Source of the DNA: Asterias rubens
Taxonomy: Eukaryota; Echinodermata; Asteroidea; Forcipulatida; Asteriidae
Direction of reading: 5' to 3'
DNA: 64,000 nt
Assembly: GCF_902459465.1 (NCBI RefSeq)
Contig: NC_047065.1
Coordinates: forward strand, 7,695,521-7,759,520
How positions within the stretch are numbered: the stretch's first letter is position 1; each line of letters opens with the position of its first letter. Under the pieces are notes generated by a model. The model saw only the letters and a list, made by a program, of their open reading frames with translations. It searched no databases and was not told the DNA's origin. Below, one piece after another: positions 9,341 to 19,470 of this stretch. Both the position numbers and the translations under genes were made by a program.

Positions 9341-11532
9341 ATGGCAGCCATCTTGGATTCCATGAGTAATAGTACACACGTAAGTAATCCAATGCATTAC
9401 GATTTCAATCCACTACCATCCGAAATTGTAACATCATCATTACTCATAATTCAATGAAAAAATGTTTTTTCGAAGACAAATGGATTATCACAATTTTGTA
9501 CTTAAAATTTATATTTTTGGTCGAAAATTTCACCCCCAAAAAACATTAAAAAGTGGGACTGTAAAACTTTGGTCGGCCATTTTGTTTTTGTCGTCTGCTA
9601 GTCAAAATTAATTACATGTATAAGGAATTTCTAAAAACTAAGTGATGAATAAATTATCTTTCAGAAATCCCTCACAAGAAGTAGGAAATTGATGGTTGAA
9701 TTCTTGAATGAAGAGTTTCTTCTTCCAACGCCTTCAATATCTGCTTTGAAAGCACAGTCGCATCAAAATGTTCCATCATCTGACCCTGTGGCAACCACTT
9801 CTTCATTATTCCTACATCCAGCTGTTCTTCCCTCCAAAAAGTTGAAAACAGATTGTTCAAAGTGTGCGAGCCGCAGGAAAAAAAATCAGAAATTGATGAC
9901 ACAAAAAAACAAGCTGAAGTCTGACATAATGTTCATGAAGACAAAATGTCTGCTAAACCATCATCTCCATCAATCACTGAAAAGAAAATGTAAAGTTGAA
10001 GAAAACCTGAGGAAGAAGCGAAGAATACTCAAGCGGGAGTGCTCTCTCAGAGACGCAAAAATATGTCGATTGGAAGAAGAAAATAGCAGATTGAAGGCAC
10101 AGCAGGAATTAAAGAATTTGAGAAGATCAACTAAGAAACTTAATGAGAATCATAAAAAATACAAACTGCATCATGATGATAAGCTAAAGAAATCAAGAAA
10201 AGCAAAATCAGAACTAACGAAAAGGGTTCTAGAGCTAGAATCAATAACTGAAGAACTCCATGCTCAAGTAGAATATAAGGCCGAAGAGATGGAGCTGCCA
10301 AAACTAGTGAGCACCAAAATAAATAAGAAGACATACTCTGCATCTTTCAGGAAAGCTGCATACCACTGCTTGAACAACCAAGTTCCTGTTGAAACTATCA
10401 GCTGTGTCATAAGCAATATTGTTTCCGAACTGTCTAATGTTACTTTGGATTTTCTACCAGACAAGAAGACAATTAGCCAGTTTGCATATGAACTTGGTGT
10501 AATAAGTGACATACAAGTTGGTGAAGTTCTTGTCAACAATGATGCACAACATGTAAATGAAGTGCATATCCATACATCACCATCTCTTTCATCCGGATAT
10601 GTCCTTCAAGTAAGCAACCTTCCTGGTGGAACAACAGAGGATTATACAGAACATATCAAGAACTGCATCAGTGATGTTGTTCAGACCTATGCTCTTTTTA
10701 ATGGTGAGGATGAGATTGTCACTAAAGGAAAGGTGATAAGTCATCTTAAAAACACTTTGTCGGATAGAGTTGCAGTAAACCATTGTGTTGTACAGAAAAT
10801 ACAAGATGACTTCCACATCGAATTGTTGAAACTGAAATGCAACGTTCACCCTCTTGATGGCATTGCACACAAATGTAGGAGCAATCTCAAGAAATATGAT
10901 ACAGAACATAACATTAAAGGTGATATATTTGGAAGTGACTGCTGTGCTGCCAATCTCATATACTGTATGGCATTTCAAAGATGAGGTACAAACAGGGAAG
11001 GGGAGATCCAGTTGGTTTCAAGCAATTCTTGAGGCAGGAGAACATAAAGCCTGGAACAATTGTGCGCTATGTAGGTAATCGACTTAATGTTTTATTTTAC
11101 CTCGCTGGTGTGTTTTTTTCTTTGAGGGACGGTCTGTTACGGTACATCAATAACATCTGCCACAACAAGTCTTCCTTCCGGACGGCCCTAAAGAAAGATC
11201 TTGAGAATGATAACATTTGTCTTCAGTTACGTGTGATTGGCCTAATTGGAAAGTTGGTAACAGGTCCATGGATGACGAAATTCTACGCAAACACTTCACA
11301 ACTGTCGAACCTAGAGCTGTCTCCATCTATGAAGAAGTGTTTTTCAATAATCTGCTATAAAGGACATATAATTGAAGAAAATTTTATTGAGTTATCTTTA
11401 AAAATAGCGAAGTTATGGGATTTTAAAGAAAATATCGATACCGGAAATGACGCTTTTCGTCACAATTTCTTTCGCAATTGCCTATACATAACATTAGCGA
11501 AAGCGTTAAAATTTTACGACAGTAAAATTTAA
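9341..11532 (+). pseudogene. Unrecognised two-exon, transposon-like gene with coiled coil; one frameshift
   Basis: Exon 1 is 9341-9379 ('MAAILDSMSNSTH', 13 codons, donor CAC|gtaagt). Exon 2 starts at 9665 after ttatctttcag, in phase. The protein then reads 'KSLTRSRKLMVEFLNEEF', a CxxC ('CSKCASRRKK') and about 110 residues of Lys/Glu/Leu-rich coiled coil. From about 10,310 follows a conserved-looking globular domain ('SASFRKAAYHCLNNQVPVET'; 'KCNVHPLDGIAHKCRSNLKK'; 'IFGSDCCAANLIY'). The frame stops at 10982-10984, and the coding signal continues one frame back from 10981 ('RYKQGRGDPVGFKQFLRQEN'; 'VGNRLNVLFYLAGVFFSLRD'; 'LQLRVIGLIGKLVTGPWMTK') to the stop at 11530-11532. The shape (N-terminal coiled coil, acidic/histidine motifs, multi-copy look) suggests a DNA-transposon transposase or a domesticated one. 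I do not recognise the superfamily and found no terminal inverted repeats. Confidence 0.55.
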
Positions 11533-11808
11533 ATATCTTTCGTTCTGGTTGTGCTACAGTGACATACCACCCACCATTGTAAAGCATTTTGTGTGCTTTA
11601 CAAGAAAGACACAGTTTGAAATGTTTTAGTTTAACTTGAAAAAAATTGGTAAGGGCCTACTAATGCACCATACCACTATTGCTCACGATTCATTTAGGTC
11701 TAAAGAAAGATAAAATCAGTCCAATACAAGGAACAAAATAATAATAATTTAAGCAGAATTTACAAAGCGCCCAACATCAAACCAGTCACTGAGCCCTTTA
11801 CAATAATA
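11533..11808. other. Sequence downstream of the 9341 gene with a LINE/SINE-like 3' end on the minus strand
   Basis: Read on the minus strand, 11740-11805 gives a 'gcgctttgtaaa' stretch followed by (ATT)n, the ending used by several LINE and SINE families in this window. The rest is without recognisable content. Confidence 0.35.
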
Positions 11809-12067
11809 GAAAAAGTCAAAAGCATTGTTACACCAACAAGCAACAAATTCCACTACATGTAATCCCTGGGTTTTATTTTTATTTAATTTTTTTATTTTCT
11901 TATAATTTTGTTTTAAAGGTTAGCTTTTAACGGGGCGTGGCCACGCCCCAGCATCTCCCGAGACCCTGATTTTCTTTTTTTGCAAATGAGAACATTAATC
12001 ATAGAAAGAGTCAAAAACATTGTTACTACACCAACTAACAACAAATTGTACTACATCTGTACATGTA

Positions 12068-13188
12068 CAGTCGACTCCCGTTATAACGAGGTCCGCCGGA
12101 CTGGCCCATTTTCCTCGTATTATCCGAATCTCGTCTTAAACGCAGCGTGCTAAATATAGATACATGTACATACGTCATCATTGTGCATGCACACAACGCG
12201 TGTACTTCGAATACATGACATAATGGCCGCACGTGTGTACATAGATGCATGGCAGAGCTGCAATTGACTATACTTCTGTGTCAGCAGTTTATTGCCCATG
12301 CAATAAATACATGTAGTCTTGGTTTTCATTGGTAACAACCTGTTTAACGCTGGATGGTTCATTGCTGCTGCGAGATACCGGGGAAATCTTACTGCTGCAA
12401 TGCATATTGCACACGCTGTGAAAATTTTCAGTCAATAAAATAAAAGCTGGATTTTCATTGGTAACCACTAGTGTAATAGTAGAAGGTTCATTGCTAACGC
12501 GAGATACCAGGGAAGATCGTGCTATTCTGTGCATGTGTGTGCATGTGCAATACACTCGTCGCAGCAACAAAAAATAGAATCTTGATTTTCATTGGTAAAC
12601 ACTGTGTCATGTTAGATGGTTCATTGCCAATGTGGGATACCAGGTAAAATCTTGCTTTTGCATTCAATAATATTGATCACGCAACTAGTTTTGATTGTAC
12701 GTTGTGGGTGTTCTTTTCCTTCTGAAAATTTATAACGCGCTTATAAACTCAGTGGATCAGTATCTTTTCTTAAGATTTCTCCAATGTTTGAACCATGCAA
12801 ACCTCCTAATCCCACCATTGTTCGGAGTTTGGAATTAACCTTGCTTGCTGACTCGTGACTCCCGATTTCGGATTAGTGTTGCGGTAGCGTCCACTTAACA
12901 CCTCTATTGTATGTCTTAAAAGCCACAAATATCGACTTTACCAGCTGTACAGGTATTTCCTTTGTTGGTTTTTGAATTGCTCTCGTTATAGAAGGGTTTT
13001 AAACAATGTTTTGCTCGTAATGGGTCTCCCAAATTACCTCGTTATAACCGTGTTCTCGCTACTACCGTGCTCGTATAATCAGTATTTTAATGCATTGAAA
13101 CATGCATGGGGCCGTTTGGGACCAGCAAAAAACCTTGTATCAACCGGAACCTCGTAACATGCGAGCTCGTAATAACGGGAGTCAACTT
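12068..13188. mobile_element. Non-autonomous pogo/Tigger-like DNA transposon
   Basis: The left end is CAGTCGACTCCCGTTATAAC. The right end, read inverted, is AAGTTGACTCCCGTTATTAC. Twenty of the first 23 positions match. Both ends abut TA (12066-12067 and 13189-13190). The CAGTxGACTCxCGTTATAACGA terminus with a TA target duplication is typical of the pogo branch of Tc1/mariner. Subterminal copies of 'ctcgttata' and 'ctcgtaata' occur at 12978-13175. No transposase frame is present, so it would depend on an autonomous relative. The empty site is preserved in the neighbouring duplicate. Confidence 0.85.
12310..12660. repeat. Three degenerate ~130-bp tandem units inside the pogo-like element
   Basis: Units start near 12316, 12450 and 12580. 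Each contains 'gattttcattggtaa' (or ggttttcattggtaa), then a 'ggttcattgc' block and a 'gagataccggggaaatctt'-type block. Divergence among units is substantial. Confidence 0.7.
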
Positions 13189-13275
13189 TAATCCCTGGGT
13201 TTTATTTTTATGTTTTTATTTTCTTACAATTTTTTTTTAAGGCCACGTTTTAAAGGTGGCCACGCCCCTTTGTCT

Positions 13276-13550
13276 CCTGAGAGGTTCCAATCCCAGCTCC
13301 CGTTCCCATCACCGAGCAGCGTGCCTGGCCGGCAGGCATTGCCGTTGGAAGCGTTTACCCGCCCAGAAAAAAAAACCCCATCCCCAAAACCATCCACGCC
13401 TTCTTTCCAACTGCGAGTGCGGTCCTTCAAACATACCAATGCAATGCTGATCAACATCATGACCAGAGTATAAACAGCAAAAAAACACATTGGCGTCAAC
13501 ATCGAAAAAGTGACCCAAATCAGTACAAAGCGCTCTTGAAGTATGAAGCT
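13276..13550. other. Sequence between the duplication and BEN repeat copy 1
   Basis: No recognised gene is present. Short frames on both strands are low-complexity. Homology with the other BEN copy starts abruptly at 13551. Confidence 0.35.
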
Positions 13551-14662
13551 ATTACAGCCAGAGTTAGACGAGCAGAAAAAGTGGAAGACCTACATCGTCC
13601 TGGAAATGAGGCAAAAAAAGAGAGCATTGTTTTCATTTCCTGGCTCTATAAATGCTATACCACACTGAAGAACAAACCTATTGATGTACAAATCATTTTC
13701 CCTTTGAGTTTGATATTGATTTAGAAGCATGTCTGTAGAAATCCAGCACTTGTATGCCTACTTTGTTTAATGCTTGATGTTTTCTTTGAATTTCAGGACT
13801 CGTGCAGGTGTGCCCCTTATGCACAGCACACACGTGAGATCTGTCTTGCTAACCAGAGAATGCTGAGGCAAATCCTTACTTTACTCAATGCAGACCAGAC
13901 ATGCCAGAGCAGCACAACGTTTTCCGACCATCATGATGAAGAGGCCCACATAGTAGACAATGAGGAGACACCCCCAAAAGAAGTTCCGGAGAATAACTTT
14001 GACATGTCGCCGACAAAGATTTTTGCTTTAAGAAAGACAAGCTCATCCATCCCCAACCTGGCACTGCTGCTTGTCCGTCAACTATTCACAGAAGAGGAAA
14101 CGGCTTCAATTGCCGTGCAGTGAAAGGGAAAAATCAACTGGACGGCACACGAATGAACTTTCTTAAAAAAGCGTATGCCTCAGTTTCACCTGGGTCCTAC
14201 ATGTATGATGTGTATTGGAAAAAACAGTGTGTGGCAGCTATAGATGAAGGTTGTAGGAGGCTGAAGAGATCAAAAGTAAGGTTGAATTTAAGCTAGTTCC
14301 CCCTTTTTGTTATATCAACCACACTAATTTTTTTATCACAACTTATCAAATAACACGAGTGTACATGTAGTTGTCAAGGGGAAATCCCAGGCTGAGCAAT
14401 ATTTTGAGAAACACGTGCAGGACGTCACAGACCCTCATTGGGCAACACATTCGGTTGTCACTTTTCATGAATGAAGTGGGCGAGATCAAGTCGTTGAAAC
14501 ATGGGCTGGCTGGCTCGTAATTGTGTAGGCACCAGGTGCAATACAAAGTGTCAACAACACAATTAACTGTAAATCTCCAGTATAAGCAACGCAAGGGAAG
14601 CGAGCTGAGAAAATCGCCTCAAAATGTGCTGTGCCAAAACGTCATTTTTGTAAAGAAAATAC
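13551..14662 (+). repeat. BEN-exon repeat, copy 1
   Basis: This 1.1-kb block recurs at 24011-25122 with very few differences and in part at 15022-15445. It carries exon-like coding sequence and intron-like sequence, so it was copied at DNA level and not from spliced RNA. Its left edge coincides with 'attacagcc' here and 'attgcagcc' in copy 3. Its right edge abuts a SINE here. Confidence 0.85.
13798..14276 (+). pseudogene. BEN-domain exon, copy 1 (in-frame TGA)
   Basis: A polypyrimidine tract and AG (ttttctttgaatttcag) precede the frame 'DSCRCAPYAQHTREICLANQ'. It continues as an acidic linker, then the BEN-like part: 'IPNLALLLVRQLFTEEETAS', a TGA at 14121-14123, then in the same frame 'KGKNQLDGTRMNFLKKAYAS' and 'WKKQCVAAIDEGCRRLKRSK', ending at a gtaagg donor. 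BEN domains are DNA-binding modules of chromatin proteins, normally about 80-100 residues with the closing C..AI...CRR motif seen here. All three copies share the TGA, so the source was probably already a pseudogene. Confidence 0.65.
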
Positions 14663-14671
14663 AAGTGGGGT

Positions 14672-15023
14672 GTCATGGCCGAGCGGATAAGAGCACCGAA
14701 CTCAAGCTCTGATGCTTCTGTTCAGCAGAGTGTGGGTTCGAATCCACGTCGTGACACTTGTGTCCCTGAGCAAGACACTTAACTATAATTGCTTCTCTCC
14801 ACCCAGGGGTAAATGGGTACCTGTGAGGGCAGAGATGGTTCTTGTGATTGGTTTAGCCATGTAGCGCATATAATTGTAACACAGGCGGTATCCTCCCCAG
14901 GGAGCTGAGATGGTTTTAGGAATGATTTAAGGCCCAGTGACCAGGGGTAGTAATGTCGGAAGCGCTTTGAGACACCCCGTGAAAAAGCGCTATATAAAAA
15001 ACCGTGTATTATTATTATTATTA
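14672..15023 (+). repeat. tRNA-derived SINE, full length
   Basis: The tRNA-like head 'gtgtcatggccgagcggataa' has an A-box (TGGCCGAGCGG) and a B-box (GGTTCGAATCC at 14734-14744). The body includes 'cttgtgtccctgagcaagacact'. The end is 'aagcgctatataaaa' plus (ATT)n. Head length and class-II-like loop fit a Leu/Ser-type tRNA origin. Relatives lie at 45519-45853, 50324-50658, 32483-32600 and, inverted, 59160-59275. It sits exactly between BEN repeat copies 1 and 2. Confidence 0.8.
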
Positions 15024-15445
15024 CTTTGTTTAATAATGCTTGTTGTTTTCTTTGAATTTCAGGACTCGTGCAGGTGTGCCCCTTATGCACAGCGCACACG
15101 TGAGATTTGTCTTGCTAACCAGAGAATGCTGAGGCAAATCCTTACTTTACTCAATGCAGACCAGACATGCCAGAGCAGCACAACGTTTTCCGACCATCAT
15201 GATGAAGAGGCCCACATAGTAGACAATGAGGAGACACCCCCAAAAGAAGTTCCGGAGAATAACTTTGACATGTCGCCGACAAAGATTTTTGCTTTAAGAA
15301 AGACAAGCTCATCCATCCCCAACCTGGCACTGGTGCTTGTCCGTCAACTATTCACAGAAGAGGAAACGGCTTCAATTGCCGTGGAGTGAAAGGGAAAAAT
15401 CAACTGGACGGCACACGAATGAACTTTGTTAAAAAAGCTATCAGT
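15022..15445 (+). pseudogene. BEN-domain exon, copy 2 (truncated)
   Basis: It starts at 'tactttgttta' immediately after the SINE tail and matches 13759-14170. It has the same splice acceptor, the frame 'DSCRCAPYAQRTREICLANQ', and the in-frame TGA after 'ASIAVE' (15387-15389). Similarity stops within 'gaactttgttaaaaaagc', and the sequence changes to a 12-bp minisatellite, so the second half of the BEN domain is missing. Confidence 0.65.
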
Positions 15446-15463
15446 GCGTATGTCTTGTTACGT

Positions 15464-16226
15464 TATAATCAGTTGTAGTATCAGTTGTAGTATCAGTTGT
15501 AGTATCAGTTTTAGTATCAGTTGTAGTATCAGTTGTAGTATCAGTTGTAGTATCAGTTGTAGTATCAGTTGTAGTATCAGTTGTAGTATCAGTTGTAGTA
15601 TCAGTTGTAGTATCAGTTGTAGTATCAGTTGTAGTATCAGTTGTAGTATCAGTTGTAGTATCAGTTGTAGTATCAGTTGTAGTATCAGTTGTAGTATCAG
15701 TTGTAGTATCAGTTGTAGTATCAGTTGTAGTATCAGTTGTAGTATCAGTTGTAGTATCAGTTGTAGTATCAGTTGTAGTATCAATTTTAGTATCAGTTGT
15801 AGCATCAGTTGTAGTATCAGTTGTAGCATCAGTTGTAGTATCAGTTGTAGCATCAGTTGTAGTATCAGTTGTAGTATCAGTTGTAGTATCAGTTGTAGCA
15901 TCAGTTGTAGTATCAGTTGTAGTATGAGTTGTAGTATCAGTTGTAGCATCAGTTGTAGTATCAGTTGTAGTATCAGTTGTAGCATCAGTTGTAGTATCAG
16001 TTGTAGTATCAGTTGTAGCATCAGTTGTAGCATCAGTTGTAGCATCAGTTGTAGCATCAGTTGTAGCATCAGTTGTAGCATCAGTTGTAGCATCAGTTGT
16101 AGTATCAGTTATAGTATCAGTTGTAGTATCAGTTGTAGTATCAGTTGTAGTATCAGTTGTAGTATCAGTTGGGGTATCAGTTGGGGTATCAGTTGTAGTA
16201 TCAGTTGTAGTATCAGTTGTAGTATC
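15464..16226. repeat. 12-bp minisatellite (TATCAGTTGTAG)n
   Basis: About 63 tandem units of 12 bp, with T/C variation (agtatc/agcatc) clustered towards 15790-16100 and a few other variants (tcaatttt, gttggggtatc). The unit length is a multiple of 3 with no stop in some frames, which gives long artificial frames on both strands (Ser-Cys-Ser-Ile repeats; Leu-Gln-Leu-Ile repeats). Confidence 0.95.
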
Positions 16227-16745
16227 GTATGTTATACCACCCTCTTGTGTTAACTTTAAGTGAGAACTGTACAGTTAAGGGTGATACTCAAGTCGCATAC
16301 ACACTTCATGATCACGAGCGGAACAACGAACAAGCTTTATCGACTCACACATGCAAAACGAAGGAGGAGATCTTCAAAGATCACGCTTGTGTTTTCACTG
16401 GATTAGGTCACTTGCCAGGAAAAGTGCGTCTACAAATAGAACCGGACTCACAACCTGTGGTAATGCCTCCACGACGTGTTCCCATCGCAATTAAACCTAA
16501 GTTAAAGGAAGAACTTGAAAGACTGGAACATCTGGAAGTCATAAAGAAAGTTGAAGGACCAACAGACTGGGTTTCCAGCTTGGTAAATGTTATAAAACCG
16601 AGTGGTAAACTGCATGTCTGTATCGTCCCACAACATCTGAATCAAGCACTCAAACGAGAACAATATCCACTGCCAGTCATTGATGATGTCCTGCCCAAGC
16701 TAGCAAAGGTTTTATCGATAAAAATAACAGTTAAAATGATTTAAT
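16227..16745 (+). pseudogene. Ty3/gypsy-type pol fragment (start of reverse transcriptase)
   Basis: The reading 'DHACVFTGLGHLPGKVRLQI' followed by 'PPRRVPIAIKPKLKEELERL', 'PTDWVSSLVNVIKPSGKLHV' and 'YPLPVIDDVLPKLAKVLSIK' is the conserved N-terminal RT region of Ty3/gypsy elements. It stops at 16741-16743 before the catalytic domain. No LTRs were identified. C-terminal RT pieces of a gypsy element lie at 25890-26330. Confidence 0.85.
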
Positions 16746-17103
16746 ATACCTTGCAGATGTTCTTAACATAAATAAACAACTGTTTGTTATAAAATCCCCG
16801 CCGCTGTCGCTCAGAATAAACATGTCAAAACAAACATGTACATGTAGTACATGAACACATGTACACGTAGTCTTGTTCGCCCAATGCCTGAGGGAGATAA
16901 AGCCTAGTGGCTCAGAGACACGTGTTTCTATTGGCTGTTGAATTTCCATTTAGCGCTTAATGCATGTTTTCATTGATCGATTTTGCCCTATTGCCAGAGC
17001 ACTGTGTAAAAGTATTCAATATCACTGAATAAAACGTTAGTCGTCAGCGGTGGTTTCTTATTAATTTAGCATCGTTTTTCTTGCGGGGAAATTGATTAAA
17101 TAT
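16746..17103. other. Unassigned sequence
   Basis: Contains several short ACATGT/TACATG-rich words at 16820-16870 and no recognisable coding sequence. Confidence 0.35.
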
Positions 17104-17315
17104 GAAAGCGACTGGAGCATTTAAAAGAGTTGAACACATCACACCTATAATTCGTCAAATACATTGGCTGCCTGTTTCGTACAGGATTCATTTTAAAATC
17201 CTGGGTTTTTTTTGTACATGTATTTCATTCTCATACTTGAGTAATTCATACTATACTTTACGTACAGTAGTGTAATAGGAGCTGTTGTATTATTAAGCCA
17301 TGCAGCGAACTCTTC

Positions 17316-17970
17316 ATGCTGCTACCCAAAACCCCAAATCCACAACCTACTGAAGACTTCGTAGATGCTCATTGTCACATAGATCAGTTATTGAATGTTA
17401 CACACAACAAAGGGACATTCAGTCAATTCATGAAAACCGAAGGCATCGAGTGCCAAAACCTCCGCGGCTCTGTCGCAGTCTTCTGTGACCAATCCACCTT
17501 CAGGGACTACAACAGATGGTTGGAACTTGTTTCTGATGACTTGATCCACGTGGCAGTGGGATACCACCCAAACCAAGCGGCCAATTTCAAACCCAAGTCC
17601 GAACAAACAATCCGACACCTAATGAACCACTCGAAAGTGTGCGCATTGGGAGAAATTAGGTTGGACTATTCAATGAGACATATTCGAAACAAAGTAGTTC
17701 TCTGGCATTATAAATGTCTCCTGAAGCTTGCCTTAGAACTGAACAAACCATTAGTAGTGCATTGTCGAGACGCCGAAGACGACTGTATGAAATTTGCTGT
17801 AGAAATCCTCCCCCAAAATTGAAAAATTCACTTGCATTGTTTTTCTCAAGATTGGGGAAGAGCTCAGAAATGGTTGGCACATTTCCCTAATTTGTTCATA
17901 GGATTGACCCTGCTTGTCTCTGGGGAAAATGCGGGCGTGCAGTCAGAGCGCAAACTGTGCTACAATCACG
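17316..17970 (+). pseudogene. TatD-like metal-dependent hydrolase fragment, copy B
   Basis: Motifs are as in copy A: 'FVDAHCHID', 'VAVGYHPNQ', 'ALGEIRLDYSMRHIR', 'KPLVVHCRDAEDD'. Here 168 codons are open up to a TGA at 17820-17822, after which the frame goes on with 'KIHLHCFSQDWGRAQKW'. That TGA is shared with copy A, so it predates the duplication; CGA to TGA is the simplest origin. The HxH, Glu and His ligands of the barrel are present, but the C-terminal Asp-containing part is absent. Confidence 0.65.
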
Positions 17971-18481
17971 GCTGAGGGCATGTTTTATTTGTTGGAAAAA
18001 CCTGTCTTACGCTTTTTGGAAATGCGTGAGAAAATCTGCGAGTTGAGGAGGGCCCCTACAAAAACGTTTGGGAAACCCGTAAGGTCACTTTTTTTTTTTG
18101 CTTTGAAAAGAACAAATTTTTCAGTTTTTAGTGAGTAAAACAATAGTACATGTGACGTCATAGTCGCGCTAGACCTGTGAGTTTCTCGTATTCTCGCGTG
18201 TGTAGAAAAAACGGGGTGACGAAGCATTTTGTTATTAACTGAGTTGTGTGTTTTACCAATTACGTGATAAAATATTTTCAATTTTTTTTTTACTTTTAAG
18301 TTTTATGAATATTATGTTGTCCAAATAAACAGAAACAGGGAATTAATGATTTATGATTTATGATTTTAAATTATTTGTCAAGTTTTCACTCATTCTTTGG
18401 TGGGTAAAGTATGGGTTGTTTGTTTACATATATGACATTCCATTGACTATGTACCAGTCAAAGCGATCTTCCTTGGTTCAG
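17964..18481. other. Non-coding sequence inside unit B
   Basis: Counterpart of 5016-5537. AT-rich, without a convincing coding frame. Confidence 0.45.
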
Positions 18482-18482
18482 G

Positions 18483-19136
18483 GTAAAGGTGATTGGTGAT
18501 TCACTTACACGGTATCTACCTGACAACATACGTAGTGATGTGGTGGCGAAGCCTGGGTGTACAGTTCCCTGTGCCATAAAGTATTTGAGAAGTTTGGAGC
18601 ATGGTGCTCATGTACCAAATCATGAACAGCCACATGTTGTCATGTTACATGTTGGGACAAACGACTTGTGCCGCAGTGTTCTTCACAGCTACATAAATTA
18701 TTGTGAGCACATGATTCACCTTGCCAGAGAGAAATTTCTGGTAGCAAAGCTGGTTATAAGTGCAATTTTGCCTCGTCATGATGACACTGACCTGAACGGC
18801 CTGGGTCAAGTTTTCAACATCCATGTATCCATCCTTTGCAAAAAACTTAATGTCAGATTTGTAAACTTCTGCGAGCATTGCGAGAGTAATTCGCTCTTTG
18901 CCTTCGATGGACTCCACCTAAACTATGAAGGTAGCGCTAAGTTTGCTCAGACCATCACCGACGAGGCCACCTCACTCCTGGTCCGTACGATTCCTGGGTC
19001 TGCTCCTCATGTCGCCAAGCCAAAATGCCCAAAGGAACTGACAATTCTTGTCTGGTACCTGTCTGGTATCTATATAGTATATGTATTGAATGAGAAGGCT
19101 GATTCTGCAGAAACTCTGAAGAAAATGCTAGGTTAA
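18483..19136 (+). pseudogene. SGNH/GDSL-like hydrolase-fold domain, copy B
   Basis: The frame is open for 215 codons and contains 'VIGDSLTRYLP', 'HVGTNDL' and 'FDGLHLNYEG', the three SGNH blocks with Ser, Asn and Asp/His in place. It is nearly identical to copy A (5538-6188) and carries one more Asp codon ('PRHDDTDL'). No start codon context or promoter supports an independent gene. Confidence 0.6.
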
Positions 19137-19202
19137 CTGTACAAATCGTATGGGGTTGGCACACTCATCAATCATTTAGTAATTGCAGGAGATGGTGCTA
19201 AT

Positions 19203-19458
19203 GTGAAGTTGTTGTCAGAAGTCAAAATTGAATATGGCACTTCACTTGCATGGGTTATACCTTATCTTGGTGACTGGCATGTGTTGAAAAACTTTCAGGA
19301 GGTCATCATGACAATTTACTGGGATGCTGGTTTAAAAGAAGAACCTAAGATCAATCATAAGCAGGAAATGCTCCAGCGACTTCAAAGTTGTGCCAGTTTC
19401 AAAATGACACATAGATTTTTCATGCAGGTGTGTGAGTCAATTTATGCATATCAGTTAC
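19203..19458 (+). pseudogene. DUF6589-like fragment, truncated copy B
   Basis: It repeats 'YLGDWHVLKNFQEVIM' and 'ASFKMTHRFFMQV', and ends at the transposon inverted repeat. Downstream residues of the open frame belong to the transposon. Confidence 0.45.
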
Positions 19459-19470
19459 AGGGCCATTCTC

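Larger units (their letters stand above)
11809..13275 (+). repeat. About 190-bp direct duplication; second copy split by a DNA transposon
   Basis: Unit 1 (11809-12000) reads 'atagaaaaagtcaaaagc', then 'ctacatgtaatccctggg', then a T-rich tract and 'ggggcgtggccacgcccc'. Unit 2 repeats this as 12001-12067 and 13189-13275, interrupted by 1.1 kb of pogo-like sequence. The copies have drifted, so the duplication is older than the most recent repeats here. Confidence 0.75.
17104..19458 (+). repeat. Composite repeat unit B (second copy of 4172-6511)
   Basis: Same order of LINE scrap, TatD-like, non-coding, SGNH-like and 'GDWHVLKNFQ' segments as unit A. It differs upstream of the TatD frame by an insertion-like stretch ('catactatactttacgtacagtag') and keeps CGA where unit A has a TGA. 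It is cut at 19458 by the terminal repeat of the following DNA transposon. Confidence 0.8.

Noticed and set aside
8940..11955. GC-rich spots as terminal repeats of a transposon carrying the 9341 gene
   Set aside because: 'ggggccccgcccacgg' and 'ggggcgtggccacgcccc' do not align as inverted termini, and no target duplication was found. The right one belongs to an older local duplication.
13210..13518. Short frames on both strands (Pro-rich / Trp-Gly-rich)
   Set aside because: Low-complexity translations of C-rich sequence with no conserved motif.
14100..14140. Selenocysteine recoding of the shared in-frame TGA in the BEN copies
   Set aside because: No cysteine is expected at this place in the domain. 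CGA to TGA decay explains it, and similar TGAs occur in unrelated dead elements. I did not see an obvious SECIS-like structure, though I could not compute one.
15426..16253. 275-codon Ser-Cys-Ser-Ile repeat frame and 211-codon antisense Leu-Gln repeat frame
   Set aside because: Pure translation of the 12-bp minisatellite; no start context or non-repeat domain supports a protein.
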